Assembly (NCBI RefSeq): GCF_030272615.1
Contig: NC_081408.1
Location: forward strand, 611,077,673-611,141,672
DNA from: Cryptomeria japonica
Lineage: Eukaryota; Streptophyta; Pinopsida; Cupressales; Cupressaceae
Length of the DNA stretch: 64,000 nucleotides
Direction of reading: 5' to 3'
A model generated the notes under the pieces. That model worked only from the letters and a program-made list of their open reading frames with translations. It was not told the DNA's origin and searched no databases. Positions 26,153-38,000 of the stretch are shown one piece after another (position 1 is the stretch's first letter; each line of letters begins with the position of its first letter). The position numbers were made by a program, and so were the translations under genes.

Positions 26153-26322
26153 GTTCGAACGAAAGCCGACAGTTAAAAATTGTTGGGTTCACTCGAACAT
26201 GGCAGTTACCAAAAAATGTGTGCCGAAATTTAGCTCGTGGGTTCGAGCGAATGGGGGTTCGCTCGAACCCACTTTGGTTCGAGTGAACCCAATCCGATCG
26301 AACATGTGTTCGATCGAAACCC
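26153..26322. repeat. Right subterminal cluster of GTTCGAGCGAAC-like motifs
   Basis: At least six near matches (GTTCGAACGAAA, GTTCACTCGAAC, GTTCGAGCGAAT, GTTCGCTCGAAC, GTTCGAGTGAAC, GTTCGATCGAAA), mirroring 13996-14152. The following 26323-27090 is AT-rich without a gene. Confidence 0.75.
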
Positions 26323-27094
26323 CAAAATTGGAAGTTTCTCCCAAAAAATTTCAGAGTTCTGAAGAATTAATGACTTCGGAGCTCTGGTTCAGTACACGAA
26401 TGAAATAATCTTCATAACCCAAAAATATTAGATGGTAGTACTCGAAACAAGCTTTCCAACGGATATAATTTTGTTATATTTTGAATTTATTATGTTCTTG
26501 ATTTTTTAATTTTATTAAAAGTTGGTTTTTAACCGAACATGAACTTCTCTGTTCAACGCATTGGGAAAAATAAGAAACTAATTCAAAAAAATTTTGAAAA
26601 ATATCTATACCCTTGGTATTGATGTCTTCTTTCTAACAAAAAAAATAAAATTGAATTTCGATTTATATAGAACAAGTTATGTGTTCAAACGTAAACCTAT
26701 GTTTGAATTATGACTAGTCGGACTTCAAAACTTTATAAAATGAAAAATATTGAACATATCACTATAAAACCAAATGCATGCCCTGGATATTGATGTTACA
26801 AACCAAAATTTGAAAGAATTGAGTTTTTATCATTTATAGAAAAAAAGTTATGCGTTACGGAAGGCACATCACTCTTAAAAAATGTAGTTTGTTGTAAAAA
26901 ACTACTTTTCGAGGGAGATGGAAAATTTTTTAAAAAATCTTTCAAAAAAATTTGAAAAAAATGTATATAGAATCTACAAACAAAATGCTAGAAATCACTA
27001 ATTTACATCATCTTCAAATTTTTAATAGTTTAAAAGTTATAGTTCTCGGAAGTTGAAGATTATTTTAAAAATGTACATCTCAGTGTCAAAAGTG

Positions 27095-27129
27095 GCAAAA
27101 AAGTGGGAACCATTATTGTGAGTTCACCC
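27095..27129 (-). repeat. Right terminal inverted repeat
   Basis: Reads GGGTGAACTCACAATAATGG and TTCCCACTTTTTTGCCA on the minus strand; partner of 13921-13955. Followed by ACAA, the possible target duplication. Confidence 0.88.
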
Positions 27130-27133
27130 ACAA

Positions 27134-27841
27134 CACATTTTCACACATAACTATGCAAATGTATACTATCTATAATTCATAAGATGACATACTTTAGTAC
27201 TTATAAAATAGTCTTATTGGTTAGAAAGTATAATAGTTTTAGAGTAAAAATTTGTGGTAACTAGAGTATAAAATTCTATCAAGCCAAATAAAAGAGTCAT
27301 TAAAATAGGCTCATAAAATTGATCATGTGTTTCTCTATATGATTGTGATTGAAATGTGGTGTTATATTGCAGAGTCAATATGTCAAACAATGGTATGCTT
27401 GTGATGGACACACTAACTAAATTTGTTTGGCTAGATGTACTAAAATGTATGAGATCTTGTTCCTTGTGGATAGGGAGAGTAAAACTAGAGGTAAATTGTC
27501 ACCCTTGGTAAGTAGAGACTAAAGATAATAATTAGGATTTGAATCAAGGAACATTTTAATTACTTGCATCCCTTTAGTATATTATACAAATTCATATATG
27601 TTTTCCAATATAGCAACTTAATGAAGATCTTTTATCAGCACCTTTAAAGATGAAAATAAAATATTTTGAGATTCCTCTAGAGATAGTAAATGTGAAGGCA
27701 TTCCACACTTAAATTCCTCTTGACTTACCTACAAGTTTTTCTTATGTTTTAATTGTGTGGTCGTCAAGTATAAATTTCAAGTTTGCAAGTTTGAAGTTTG
27801 TTTCCAAGTGTCATTTCAAGTCTAGTTTGTCCAAAAGTTTC
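27134..27841. other. Intergenic, nothing recognised
   Basis: AT-rich stretch between the 13.2-kb transposon and the LINE. No supported feature. Confidence 0.5.
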
Positions 27842-27922
27842 CTATTTTATAGGTGTGAAGTCATGATTGTGTGTCTGATTTGGAAGTTTTCTAAAAAAGA
27901 ATGATATTGAACAAAAGCACCC

Positions 27923-28714
27923 CTAATTCTTAAGAAGGTCAATGAATTTAGGATCCCTCCACCACATGCTCTAAAATTTAAAATAATTTTTGTTCTTGGG
28001 AGACTCATGGTTGATAGACAAAGTAACAGGTAGATGATCTGATCTAGCTTGTGGAATAATGTTAGTGTCAATGGAGAAACTGGCATTAATCCACTATTCC
28101 CCCACAAATAAATGATCCAATCTTTCAGAAATTTTTGAGAAATTAAGTCTTCTGTTAGTCCAAGTGAACTTACCATTTTTGGGAATGACATCCACCACTT
28201 GGCAGTTCGAAATGAATTCTCTGAAGCCTTCCATTACTTTTGTGCTCTTTCTGAGGCCTCCTTCTTTGTCATCAATATCTAGAATTGTGCTGAAATCCCC
28301 AACCAAAATTACTTTGTGCATCTCCAGAAATTGCAATTAATCATATATCTCCGACCACACTCTTAGTTTTTCATCAGTCTTAATCAACCCATAGATGTTA
28401 AACAGGGGAAAATGAATACCTCTAGATTTACATATAATGTTGCACGCCATCCAAAACGCGTTGGATGCAATTGGAACCACCTTGAAGACCTCATAGTTCC
28501 ACAAAATTCTGAGACCCCCAGAGGTACCTTTGGTATCTTGAAATGGTCCCTCCTATTTATAAAAATACTTAATGAATTTAGACACCTTTTCGCCTCTCAA
28601 TTTTGTTTCCTGAAGTAAAAACATATCAGACCAGAGCTTGGTCAAAGATCTTTTGACCAAGCGTCTCTTGTCAGGGGCAGATAGGCCCCTGACATTCCAC
28701 GATGTGATTCTCAT
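27923..28714 (-). pseudogene. LINE ORF2, APE endonuclease domain
   Basis: The ATG at 28714 begins MRITSWNVRGLS. Then follow LLQETKL (catalytic Glu), FNIYGLI, ILVGDFSTILD, GKFTWTNRR and ARSDHLPV, the standard motif order of a plant LINE endonuclease. One reading frame stays open for about 790 nt with no indel, broken only by TAG at 28555, 28096, 27973 and 27925 and a TAA at 28339 (first bases, minus strand). The enzyme would nick genomic DNA to prime reverse transcription. Confidence 0.88.
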
Positions 28715-29486
28715 TTCTTCCCAAGGGAGGGGTTGCCTCCCTTGGAGCTCTTTATGAATTCCAGAACACTGACAATACCTTTTTCCGTTTCTTTTTCTTC
28801 TCTTATCTGCCTGTTGCTTTTTCTACCTTTAACCCCTTTTGCTCTACCCAAAAGAGTATTAGTAGATTGACTAATGCATCTAGGGTCTAGGTTGTTTAAA
28901 ACATCTTCCTCATCTTCTAGGTCTGAATTGCTTGTATCAATTTCAACTATGCAATCACCAATAGCGTTAGCAGTCTAAGAGCCCACCGGAGATGACAAGA
29001 TCAGATTTGGAATAACCACTCTATCTGGATTGTCCATTTCTGGATCCATCTGATAGGGTTGGGAGTTAGGTTCAGAATGTGTCCTGCCAAACGATTGTGT
29101 TACATTTGTCACTGGAGACAATCGAGTCATTTCATTCATTTTCTTTAACCAAACCATTTTTTCTTTCCTTTGATCATTATTATATGCCCTTCGCACAAAG
29201 ATTTTGCAATTTTTGGTTTGATGAGTTTTGCTTCCACATTTTTGACATACATGGATTTCTTTCTCAATTTCAATGTTTTGCTTCCAAATCCCATTTGTCA
29301 TTAATAAATTTATATGAGAAGGGATCTACTTGACTGCAGCGATTTTCATCCTCACATACACATATGAGTCATTTTCAACAATATCATCATCAATCTCCAA
29401 AAGAGTTCCAAGTGATCAGCCAATTTTCTAAAGACACGGGCAGGGATAACCTTAAGAAACCACCCCCTAGGCAACTGAGTAAAATC
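28711..29486 (-). pseudogene. LINE ORF1, C-terminal half with CCHC knuckle
   Basis: Downstream part of a gag-like RNA-binding protein. From the 5' side it shows LPRGWFLKV (DUF4283-like core), LGTLLEIDDDIVEND and YVYVRMKIA, then a zinc knuckle CQKCGSKTHQTKNC (CX2CX4HX4C) near 29240. There is at least one frameshift near 29410, a TAG near 29315 and a TAG at 28977-28975. Reading through these, the frame closes at a TGA (28713-28711) that overlaps the ORF2 start. Confidence 0.8.
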
Positions 29487-29830
29487 TTGGCGAATCAGAC
29501 ATTATTTTCGGGGGTAAATTTTCATATGGATGGCAAAAAAAAAATTTTAAATGGGGAAAAAGATATTTTGTATTGGCGAATTTTTTCTAGGGTACGAAAA
29601 TTCCATAAATTTTTGGCGAATAGTACCTTATTCTATGGGGAAAATATTTATTGTGGGAGGCAAATAATTTTTGTTTAAAGGAACAAATATATAATTGTAT
29701 GAGCGAAAATGTTTACTCCGAAGGAAAAATTATTTAAATGTATTGGCAATTTTTATCCACCGCTTGAAAATTATTTAAATGTATTGGCGATTTTTATCCA
29801 CCACTTGAAAATTATTTAGTTTGTTTTGTA
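29487..29830. repeat. Left subterminal GGCGA repeats
   Basis: TTGGCGAAT occurs three times between 29487 and 29625 and ATTGGCGATTTTTATCCACC twice near 29740-29805, the last two within a tandem repeat of about 48 bp. Confidence 0.65.
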
Positions 29831-30508
29831 GAATATTTTGTTATTTATGGTACAATATATAATTTATTGGTGATTTCATGAAATCATTGCCATTAATAGA
29901 CAATGCACATCACATAATACATTGAGTCCGGACTCTGCACTATGTATCAATAAGAGCGACCTCTTTGACAAGTGAAGGGTGACACATACCTAAAATCTAT
30001 CAATGATCTTAAACCGTTCGATGATCATAGATCAATGGCTGAAGTTTAATTTCAGCCCAATTTTCTGAAGAGAACATAGCTCACCAGAAAGTGCTTGAAA
30101 TGGAGTTGGATTCAATAGACACGTATCAAATGTCACGAATCATGATCGATAATTTTGTTCATTTAATATATATCTTTTCACTAATTTCAATCCACTCTAT
30201 CCCCATGACTTCCAATGTGATACTTGCCAATTTGGTACTAGTTGATAGCTATTTCCATTTTCACACAATAGTGCATTTATGGGAAAGATTTGCAGAGATA
30301 CGAAAGATTTAAAAAAATTTATAGCAGTTAATACTGTTAAAGAAGTAATTATTACAATCAAGAGCTTCAACAATTTATATACGATCTCTACTTCTTTCAT
30401 CTTCAATTAGCCTTTGCCATTTGGTAGATAAATTGTCAGAGCTTACGTTATTTTAGGTCTATAGGCTCACTACTCAGGTTGTTTAATTTGTTAATCTATT
30501 TTCTCAAG
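29831..30508. other. Spacer with one degenerate copy of the downstream array unit
   Basis: AT-rich. Around 30018-30080, GATCAATGGCTGAAG and ATTTCAGCCCAA resemble the unit of the 33220-34520 array. Confidence 0.4.
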
Positions 30509-31084
30509 ATGGAAGCTCCCATCCGCTTGAGAAGCATTTCTACAGAGGACCAAAGGGCCTTTCTAGGCTCCATTAGAGACCCAACCCTCCAATCAATTTG
30601 CAAGGAGGTTGGGTCATTCACCAATGAGGCTGTGTGGATGGTGTTGGGCAGAGAATTTCTGTGAAACGAAAATAGGTACCATGTTAACACGAACCTTACA
30701 TCCCGCTTCTTAGCATCTCTTCTGTACCTAGACAGAGACAAGGTGGATATGTTGATGTTGTTGAGGAAGGTTTTTAAGGAAGACTTCCTCGAAGACGACA
30801 TTACTCTTGTTGTTCTTGCAGAAGTAGGGGTGGGGATCCCTTGGGAAAGTGACTTATCCAAGCTTCTCCTCCCTGACCAAACAGTGCCAGTGGCCAAGCA
30901 ACCGTTTCTCCTAAACTTGAATGTGGAGCAACTAACGCGTCATAGAAAATGGGCGTGGATTGGCAGGGACTTCCACCGGAAATGGGTCCTCTTGGACCAC
31001 TTTGCAAACTACGTGTGGCTTGAAGAATTCCCTCAGCTTATGCTGTCTAAAGAATTCTACGTGGAAGGAGGGCCAGATTCTTAG
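30509..31084 (+). pseudogene. Unknown ORF, 191 codons with one TGA
   Basis: ATG at 30509 (MEAPIRLRSISTEDQRAF), one frame to a TAG at 31082-31084. A TGA at 30662-30664 interrupts it and is plausibly a former CGA. The protein is rich in Leu and charged residues (LLRKVFKEDFLEDDITLVVL) and has a Trp-rich end (HRKWAWIGRDFHRKWVLL). No family recognised. It lies inside the probable hAT element and may be an accessory transposon protein. Confidence 0.5.
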
Positions 31085-31777
31085 GGAAAAATTGTAAACA
31101 ATTCCACTACCTGTGCCCTAGCCGCGCCCCCCTGTAGTTTTTTTTTCTATGTCCTCGAACCCTAACAGGCTTAGTGCCAGTGGCCAACTCATTTTGGCTT
31201 TTAAGTTTTTGGGGGACTCAAGTCTCAGACAAAAAAATTGTAAATTTCAAAAGCATAAATATTACTGATAATTTTTCAAATTCCAGTTTGTTTCAGTTTG
31301 CCTCTTACAATCTTATGGATATAAAAATTCTTTCTATAAATCTATTTCATTTTTATTAATTAATTTCTTTCAAATTCTTTTTGTATATGAGCTATGTTAT
31401 TTCAATTATTTGTTAAACAATGGAAATAAATTTAATACTATGATCTTTTTTATGTAATGCTATAAAAAAAAAATCAGTTCATTCCATTAATTATTTGTAA
31501 ATTGATTATGGTTGATTATAATTTTATAAATATATACTATATAGTCATTCAAAATACAAAATTTCAAAAGTTTCAAGATACAAAAGTTTATTTGCTAAAG
31601 GTTTTTTCATTCTATTAATTCAAAAGTTTCAAGATACAAAATTTGTAGTCATTCATGCATAAATGCAGACAGAGAGAAAACCATACTACCCACAGCTTAT
31701 AGCAAGCAGACAAAAAAACCAGTTCATTGTCGATAGGCTGCTCACTTAGTCTCACTATCCCCCTGGGTCACCTCCTC
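31085..31777. other. AT-rich spacer
   Basis: No gene recognised. A short direct repeat containing AAAGTTTCAAGATACAAAA occurs near 31566 and 31623. Confidence 0.4.
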
Positions 31778-32560
31778 TCAGTCCCTTCCCTCCTCAAAGG
31801 TCGATGCTTTGGCTTTCCCTTTTGTCCCTTCATCTTTCATTTTTGGAATGCAGTTTAGGCACCCAAAGTCGGGGTCGCCCTCCAAGCTTGCCAGTAGCTG
31901 TATGGCCCTTCCTTCTTCAACCCTATCTCTCAATTCCCTACCAACCTCCATCCTTGTCACCACATGCAAATCCTTTAGGACTTCATCCACCCTGGTTAAT
32001 TTCACAAAGAGTTTCATCACTTCCCACCCCACTCAGGCACGTTCACGACACTAATATTTGATTTCATCCTTTGGCCCATGAATAAAAGGAAGCAATTCCT
32101 CCTGGTCATCTCCTTCCTTAATTCGAATGCCAACTCTCGACACCACCCACTCCAAGATTGAATTTAGGTTAATCAAAAAATTCCCATCAATCAATTTGAC
32201 CAATGTGAGTTTTACCTTTTCCACCTCCAGTTAGAATTCACAGGCCCACGCTAGAATCAGAGAGTAAACCTCCATGTTAGTTCGATATTGGTTACTGATA
32301 TGTGCCACCTCCTCCACAAGCATCAGTCGAGCTGCCACCCACAACTTCTCCTCCTTAAACCTAAACAGTCCTTGCATTCGTTTATCAGATACTTTGCCCA
32401 AAAAGGGCACCAACTTCTTGTCTGTTCGAAGTGTGAAATTGGCCTCCATGGTCACCTGCAATTTCAAAATCACTTCCTGCAAAAAATGTCTTACAGAAGG
32501 TACGATTCTATGAACTACAGATTTGTTCTGCTTCAAAGCAAAAACTGGTACATAGATCAA
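31778..32560 (-). pseudogene. Unknown ORF, about 260 codons with three stops
   Basis: A single minus-strand frame from 32560 to 31778 is broken only by a TAA near 32231, a TAG near 32050 and a TGA near 32035. It starts MIYVPVFALKQNKSVVHRIV, contains FRFKEEKLWVAARLMLVEE and ends with a charged stretch (MKDEGTKGKAKASTFEEGRD). No known family. Frame conservation across three stops suggests a former protein. Inside the probable hAT element. Confidence 0.45.
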
Positions 32561-33219
32561 AAGGTAATAAATTCTGCCTCTATCTTATAGGTCGGGTAAT
32601 GAATATGCACGATAAGGTATTAATGCCATGAGATCAAGAAAAATATTTCCTGCCATCCTCCCCTTCCTCCGTTCATGTGACATGTTGCAGACAACTCCTT
32701 CTGCAACAATTAATCGCCACCTTGGCATTTGTACTTTCCAATTTTGCTCGCCTTAAGAGGTTGAGGACTACAAATTTTTTTAAATTAATACACTAAATTT
32801 ATGTTGAACTTTTATATATATTTTTAAACTATTTTTTAAAATTATATATCGTAAACATATTTTCAAAGAATTTTGTTAAACTTTAAATTAATATTTTAAG
32901 TTTAATATTGAATGTTTTCCTTTTTATATTAAACTTTTACCTTTCAAATTGTATATCCAAATTTATATTTTTTTTTAGTTATTTGTTTTATTCTAGAAAC
33001 TAAGTTTCATGTTTTATACTATTTTTTAATTTCAATTTTTTACAATTAATATTAACATTATATTTAATAGTTATCTCAAACTATTGCACATCTTTAATTA
33101 CAAATAGTATTAACATTATATTTAATAGTTATCTTAAACTATTGCACATCTTTAAAATTTAAATGTCTCTTATTATGGGACTGAAGACATTTGACAACAC
33201 TCAAGTTGTCAACAGTTAT
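32561..33219. other. AT-rich spacer
   Basis: No gene recognised. A direct repeat of about 60 bp (ATATTTAATAGTTATCT) lies near 33060-33155. Confidence 0.4.
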
Positions 33220-34520
33220 CATCGTCCGTCGGATGAGCAAAGATCAATGGCTTAGGGTGGATTTCGGCCCAAATGTGGGTAGTGAACACATTTGTGAGAA
33301 CTTTGCCTGGAATTGAACATTTTAAATTTAATTAAATAGAATTAAGTCTATAGTCTATAGACTATAAATCTCTTTTTCAGGTGGAATTTTAAAATGATTA
33401 AATAGACTTTAAAAACAGACCCGAAAAGTGACACAAGTATGGTGATGTGCCAAAAATATTGCAGAAGTTGTGGGACCCACTTCATCTGAAAATAGGTACC
33501 ATCGACCATTGGATGAACAAAGATCAACAGCTAGGGTGGATTCCGGCCCGAATGTGGGAAGTGAACACCTTTCTGAGAACTTTGCCCAGAATTGGACATT
33601 TTAAATTTAATTAAATATAATTAAGTCTATAAATATTTTTTTCGGCCAGGGGTTTAAAATGATTAAATAGACTTAAAAATCAAACCCGAAAAATGACACG
33701 AGTATGGTGATGTGCCAAAAAAATGGCAAAAGTCATGGGACCCACTTCATCTGAAAATAGGTACCATCGTCCATTGGATGAGCAAAGATCAACGGCTTAA
33801 GGTGGATTTCAGCCTGAATGTGGGAAGTGAACACATTTGGGAGAACTTCGCCTGGAATTGAAATGTTTTAAATTTAATTAAATATAATTAAGTTTATAAA
33901 ACACTTTTTTGGGTGGAAGTTTAAAATTATTAAACAGACTTAAAAAATAGACCCGTAAAGTCACAACAGGTACCTTGGTCCCTCATCCGTTGGATGAGCA
34001 AAGATCAATGGCTTAGGGTGGATTTCGGCCCGAATGTGGGAAGTGAACACATTTGGGAGAACTTCACCCGGAATTGAAACGTTTTAATTTTAATTAAATA
34101 TAATTAAGTCTACAAAGCACTTTTTTCAGGTGGAAGTTTAAAATGATTAAACAGACTTAAAAAATAGACCCGTAAAGTCACAATAGGTACCTCGGTCCCT
34201 CGTTCGTTGGATGAGCAAAGATCAACGACTTAGGGTGGATTTCGGCCCGAATGTGGGAAGTGAACACATTTGGGAGAACTTCTCCTGGAATTGAAACATT
34301 TTAATTTTAATTAAATATAATTAAGTTTATAAATAACTTTTTGAGGTGGAAGTTTAAAATTATTAAACAGAATTAAAAAACAGACCCGTAAAGTGACAAC
34401 AGGTACCTTGGTCCCTCGTCCATTGGATGAGCAAAGATCAATAGCTTAGGGTGGATTTCGGCCTAAATGTGGGAAGTGAACACATTTGGGAGAACTTCAC
34501 CCGGAATTGAACGTATTACA
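33220..34520. repeat. Tandem array, six units of 216-280 bp
   Basis: The phrase GGATGAGCAAAGATCAA (one unit has GAACAA) starts at 33231, 33511, 33776, 33992, 34209 and 34425. The last three spacings are 216-217 bp and the first two 280 and 265 bp. Each unit also has GAATGTGGGAAGTGAACAC or close variants. It ends about 500 bp before the G-patch ORF and could be its upstream regulatory region. Confidence 0.92.
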
Positions 34521-34539
34521 TTTAATGTCCTCAGAATTT

Positions 34540-34715
34540 ATATTGAAGTAGTGAATGTTTTGTCCTTCGGCATCGAATAGTTATTAATAATAATTAATAA
34601 AATTACAACATGATTCCTAATGTCCTTGGAATTTAAACTGAAATAATGAATTTTTTGTCCTTCGACATCGAATAGTTATTAATAGTAATTAATAAAATTA
34701 CAACATGATTCTAGA
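34540..34715. repeat. Tandem repeat, 95-bp period
   Basis: Two units sharing GTCCTTCGGCATCGAATAG (34562) and GTCCTTCGACATCGAATAG (34657). Confidence 0.85.
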
Positions 34716-35031
34716 TATTTTGCCCTTTAGGTTTTACTTTTCTACTTTTCAGAGTTTTCAAAATAAGAGACTCATAAATCATAATCGTCTTTCATTTCTT
34801 GGACAAACCTATGAATCCGGGGAGATTCAGAAACAACTACTAGATTGAGGGGCAAGTTGCAACAGAGACTGTCTGTGCCAATCTAGTGAAATAGAAATTC
34901 CAATTTCCAGGGAAAATCTAGAACACCTACATCCTGCCATTTTTGCTTTTGGTGATCTCGTGGTCCAATTTGAGGGTTAGCATTTTCAGTTTTTTTTCTA
35001 GCATTATTTTGAATTATTAACAATAATAGTG

Positions 35032-38000
35032 ATGGGGAAAACGGGAAGTAGTAGTTCAACAAGAAGCCAAGTGAAAAGCAAAATGTACCTAACTAAACTG
35101 GTTAAAACACCAAGTTTCACTGATGAATACCATGATATTTATGATCCTGCTATCCATGGTGAAAAGCGTATCATAGATATTAGATATGCATTGTCTAGTA
35201 AGGCGGCAAATGCATCCAAGGTAAAATTTACTATTTTCAACCCAATGTTAAAACAAAAAGCAAATAAAATCACATCGTGGGATGTTGGATTGGGAAGCAT
35301 GGTGTTACCTGAAGTATTCCCTTGCCCTCATTTTGTTGTGGTCTGCGTCGAAAATTATGATGAAGATAAAAAAGCAATTGTTAATAAAAATACAAAAGAG
35401 GAAATTCTATCCATAAATGAGGGAGAATTTGTTCGTTTGTTGAACCTAGGATTTGAAGCCCAAAACTCAAACGTCTAGATTGACCTTGAAAACCTGGCAC
35501 GGAATTATGAGAGTCTCGATCCAAGTCGCAGAGATTCATTTATCAAATCTCTAATAAAGAGTGGTACTGGTATTGTGTTGGATCTGAATCATAAGCCTCC
35601 TTATGATTCTAACATTTTTTTTCCATGGGTTGGGGATACTATTTCCTTGCTATCATTTTGCTTGGGATTGGAAAATGATAGGGAAGTGGGTGCAAGCCTT
35701 CTTGAAATGATTTATAATATCAATTGTGTAGGTCAGCCAGTAAGATATAATTTTGTTGAGCACATTGTCCAATCCATGTAAAAACAATTACTAATGATAA
35801 AAAAAGGTTCTTGTAAGACATTTAGGTTCTCATCCTACTTGTGCTATCTCCTTCTATCCAAGTATCGTGCAATATTCGAGACCAACAAGCTTCAAATTAT
35901 GAGCTATAAGATTGATGAGAAGAATGGGAAGAGAATAGAGTGTCCAATATATGATTGGACACCAAAGATAAGGATGCATGATAATAGAAAGAACTACAAC
36001 CATTTTGTAGACTTCCTTTTTGCACCAATGTATAATGAAATTACAAGCACTCCAATGCCTAGGTTGCTTGTGTCTTGTAGAGATTGCATTCAACTTGGAA
36101 GTCAAATAGAATTGGCTGACTGGTTCTTCATGGAAGAATTAACTGTGTTGAGGTTTTACGAATCGGTAGTAAAACCATACAAACTTCCAATATAGGTGAT
36201 AGAGAGGGTATTTGTACTAGAGTATGTACGGAAATTGGAGAGCACAGATAGGCACTTCCATGGTCAACAAAAGAAGAGCATATTTTCTTCCTTGCCTTTC
36301 TCACGTGGAGGGTTCACATTTGAGAGAAAAGCATTCAATGTGGCACATTATTTTTTGAGAGTTTTTAACTTTGGTGATGAGGGTCTCTGGTAGTATGATC
36401 CAATTGGTGTAGTTCAAGCAAAGCTTAAGAAAAAAGGGAACTCTTTAGCGTTATGTCAACATGAAAGTAAACCATTACTAGAAAAGCTTAGAAACATGGA
36501 CTCTTGGGATGAGGTTAAAAAAGAGATGGAGAAAATTGCAGTGAACAAAAACATTTCAATAGAAGAAATTTCATCACAAATTATGGCATTGCAAATGCAC
36601 ATAGAGAGGACAACAAAGGAGGGCCAGTGCATCCAAAATAGGAGGTCCTACAATTTCTACCTAAAATCTGCTAATCCATCTAACAAATCTATTCCCAAAT
36701 CAATTGTGCATGAATGTAAAGAGAATTATTTCACTCAAACCAAAATAAATGATTTTTGGACTATGAGGAGGAATCTCGATGAACCAAAGACAAGTGCAGA
36801 ATTTGAGAGCATCAACGAGGATGCAGAGTTTAGCAAATTGTGGGATATGGAGCATGGTAGGACTGAAGATGATGATGAGCGTGAGGTTGTCGTTGAGCCA
36901 CCTACAACAACTACTACAATCCTAAAAATATTAGGTGGATTCAGTGAGTCCATGAAAGAAAAATATAGCAAAGGGGCAAATCTTGTGGAAAAAATGGGTT
37001 TTGAAGGTGGTGGTCTAGGTGCCAAAGGAGAGGGCATTTGGTATCCACTTCAGGTACAACTTCCATCACAATCAAAATCAAAAGGTCATCTTAAACGAGT
37101 CATTGGACTTGATTCTTCAGATTCATCATGGATAGGTACTACTCATGGTATTCCCACATTTGTTTTAGGTTCAAATCCATAAACACCACCACATCATTGT
37201 ATTCCTATTGGTGGTGAATCAAGTGCCACTACCACTGGTGGGGAATCTAGGGATAGTATTCCTATTATTGTTCAGTCAAGTGCTGCTGTGATTGGTGGGT
37301 TTGGCATGGGTACTACTACTGATACTAGTTGTCTTGGTGTTGGACAAGGGCAATAAAAAAATATCTCTCGCAAGAGGCCACTAGAGGTAGATACTCAATC
37401 TCATACTATTGAGAATCCTATATCAAGTGCCACTGACACTACAAATCAATCATTTGCAGCTTCATATCACACACCTCAAAAGACTATGAAAACTACACAT
37501 GAAAGTGTCAGTGGGAGTGGGACAGCATCAGGAACTATTGTTGGTAATCCTGGTCAAGCATTAGTTAAAACCACACGAATAAGTGGAACTAGAGCCTATG
37601 GTATTCCTATGTCACCTTTCAAACATTCAATTGCTTCCGCAAGCCCAGATTTTCAATTTCATGATTACTATGAAAAATATGAACACACAACAAAAGAAAA
37701 TAAAGAAAAAAGGAAAGCATTTCATAGGGATTCCGTGTCTGAAGTTGTAAATGAACAACCTGCAAGGAACAGGGTATTTCCAACATATAACCCACAAAAA
37801 GATATGATGGAGTTCATGGTTGTTATGCCCCCGGGCCCATCTAAAGATAAAAATCCACCACGCAGTCACATAGATCCCTCTCAATTTCAAGTTAGCACCC
37901 TGCAAATGGATTTTTCCAAAGTACATAATGTGGACAAAATTAGTGTGTCAAAAAGGAATAACGAAGTGGTCTACACTTCACTGCTAAAGGTGGAGAGAGA

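Larger units (their letters stand above)
13921..27129. mobile_element. 13.2-kb DNA transposon with TIRs, DDE-like transposase and second gene
   Basis: The ends are inverted repeats: 13921 onward (GGGTGAATTCACAA) and the complement of 27129 backward (GGGTGAACTCACAA), about 27 of the first 30 bases alike, including the shared TGGTTCCCACTTTT. The flanking bases ACAA (13917-13920 and 27130-27133) may be a 4-bp target duplication. Inside, in order: a 12-mer cluster near the left end, a hairpin array, a CT tract, gene A (+), AT-rich repeats, the transposase gene (-) with tandem repeats in its first intron, and a second 12-mer cluster. The two genes are convergent and each has one premature stop, so this copy is probably recently inactive. 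I cannot name the superfamily with confidence. Confidence 0.85.
27842..29486 (-). mobile_element. LINE fragment: ORF1 C-terminal half and ORF2 endonuclease
   Basis: Minus-strand non-LTR element. ORF1 runs 29486-28711 and ORF2 starts at 28714. The reverse transcriptase part that should follow the endonuclease is absent at the 27842 end, and the ORF1 start is absent at the 29486 end, where the probable hAT element begins. Losing the 3' part is not what 5' truncation during reverse transcription produces, so a later deletion or insertion is likely. Confidence 0.88.

Noticed and set aside
33220-34520. CRISPR-like regular repeat array
   Set aside because: Units are 216-280 bp, contiguous and without distinct spacers, and the genome is a plant nuclear genome.
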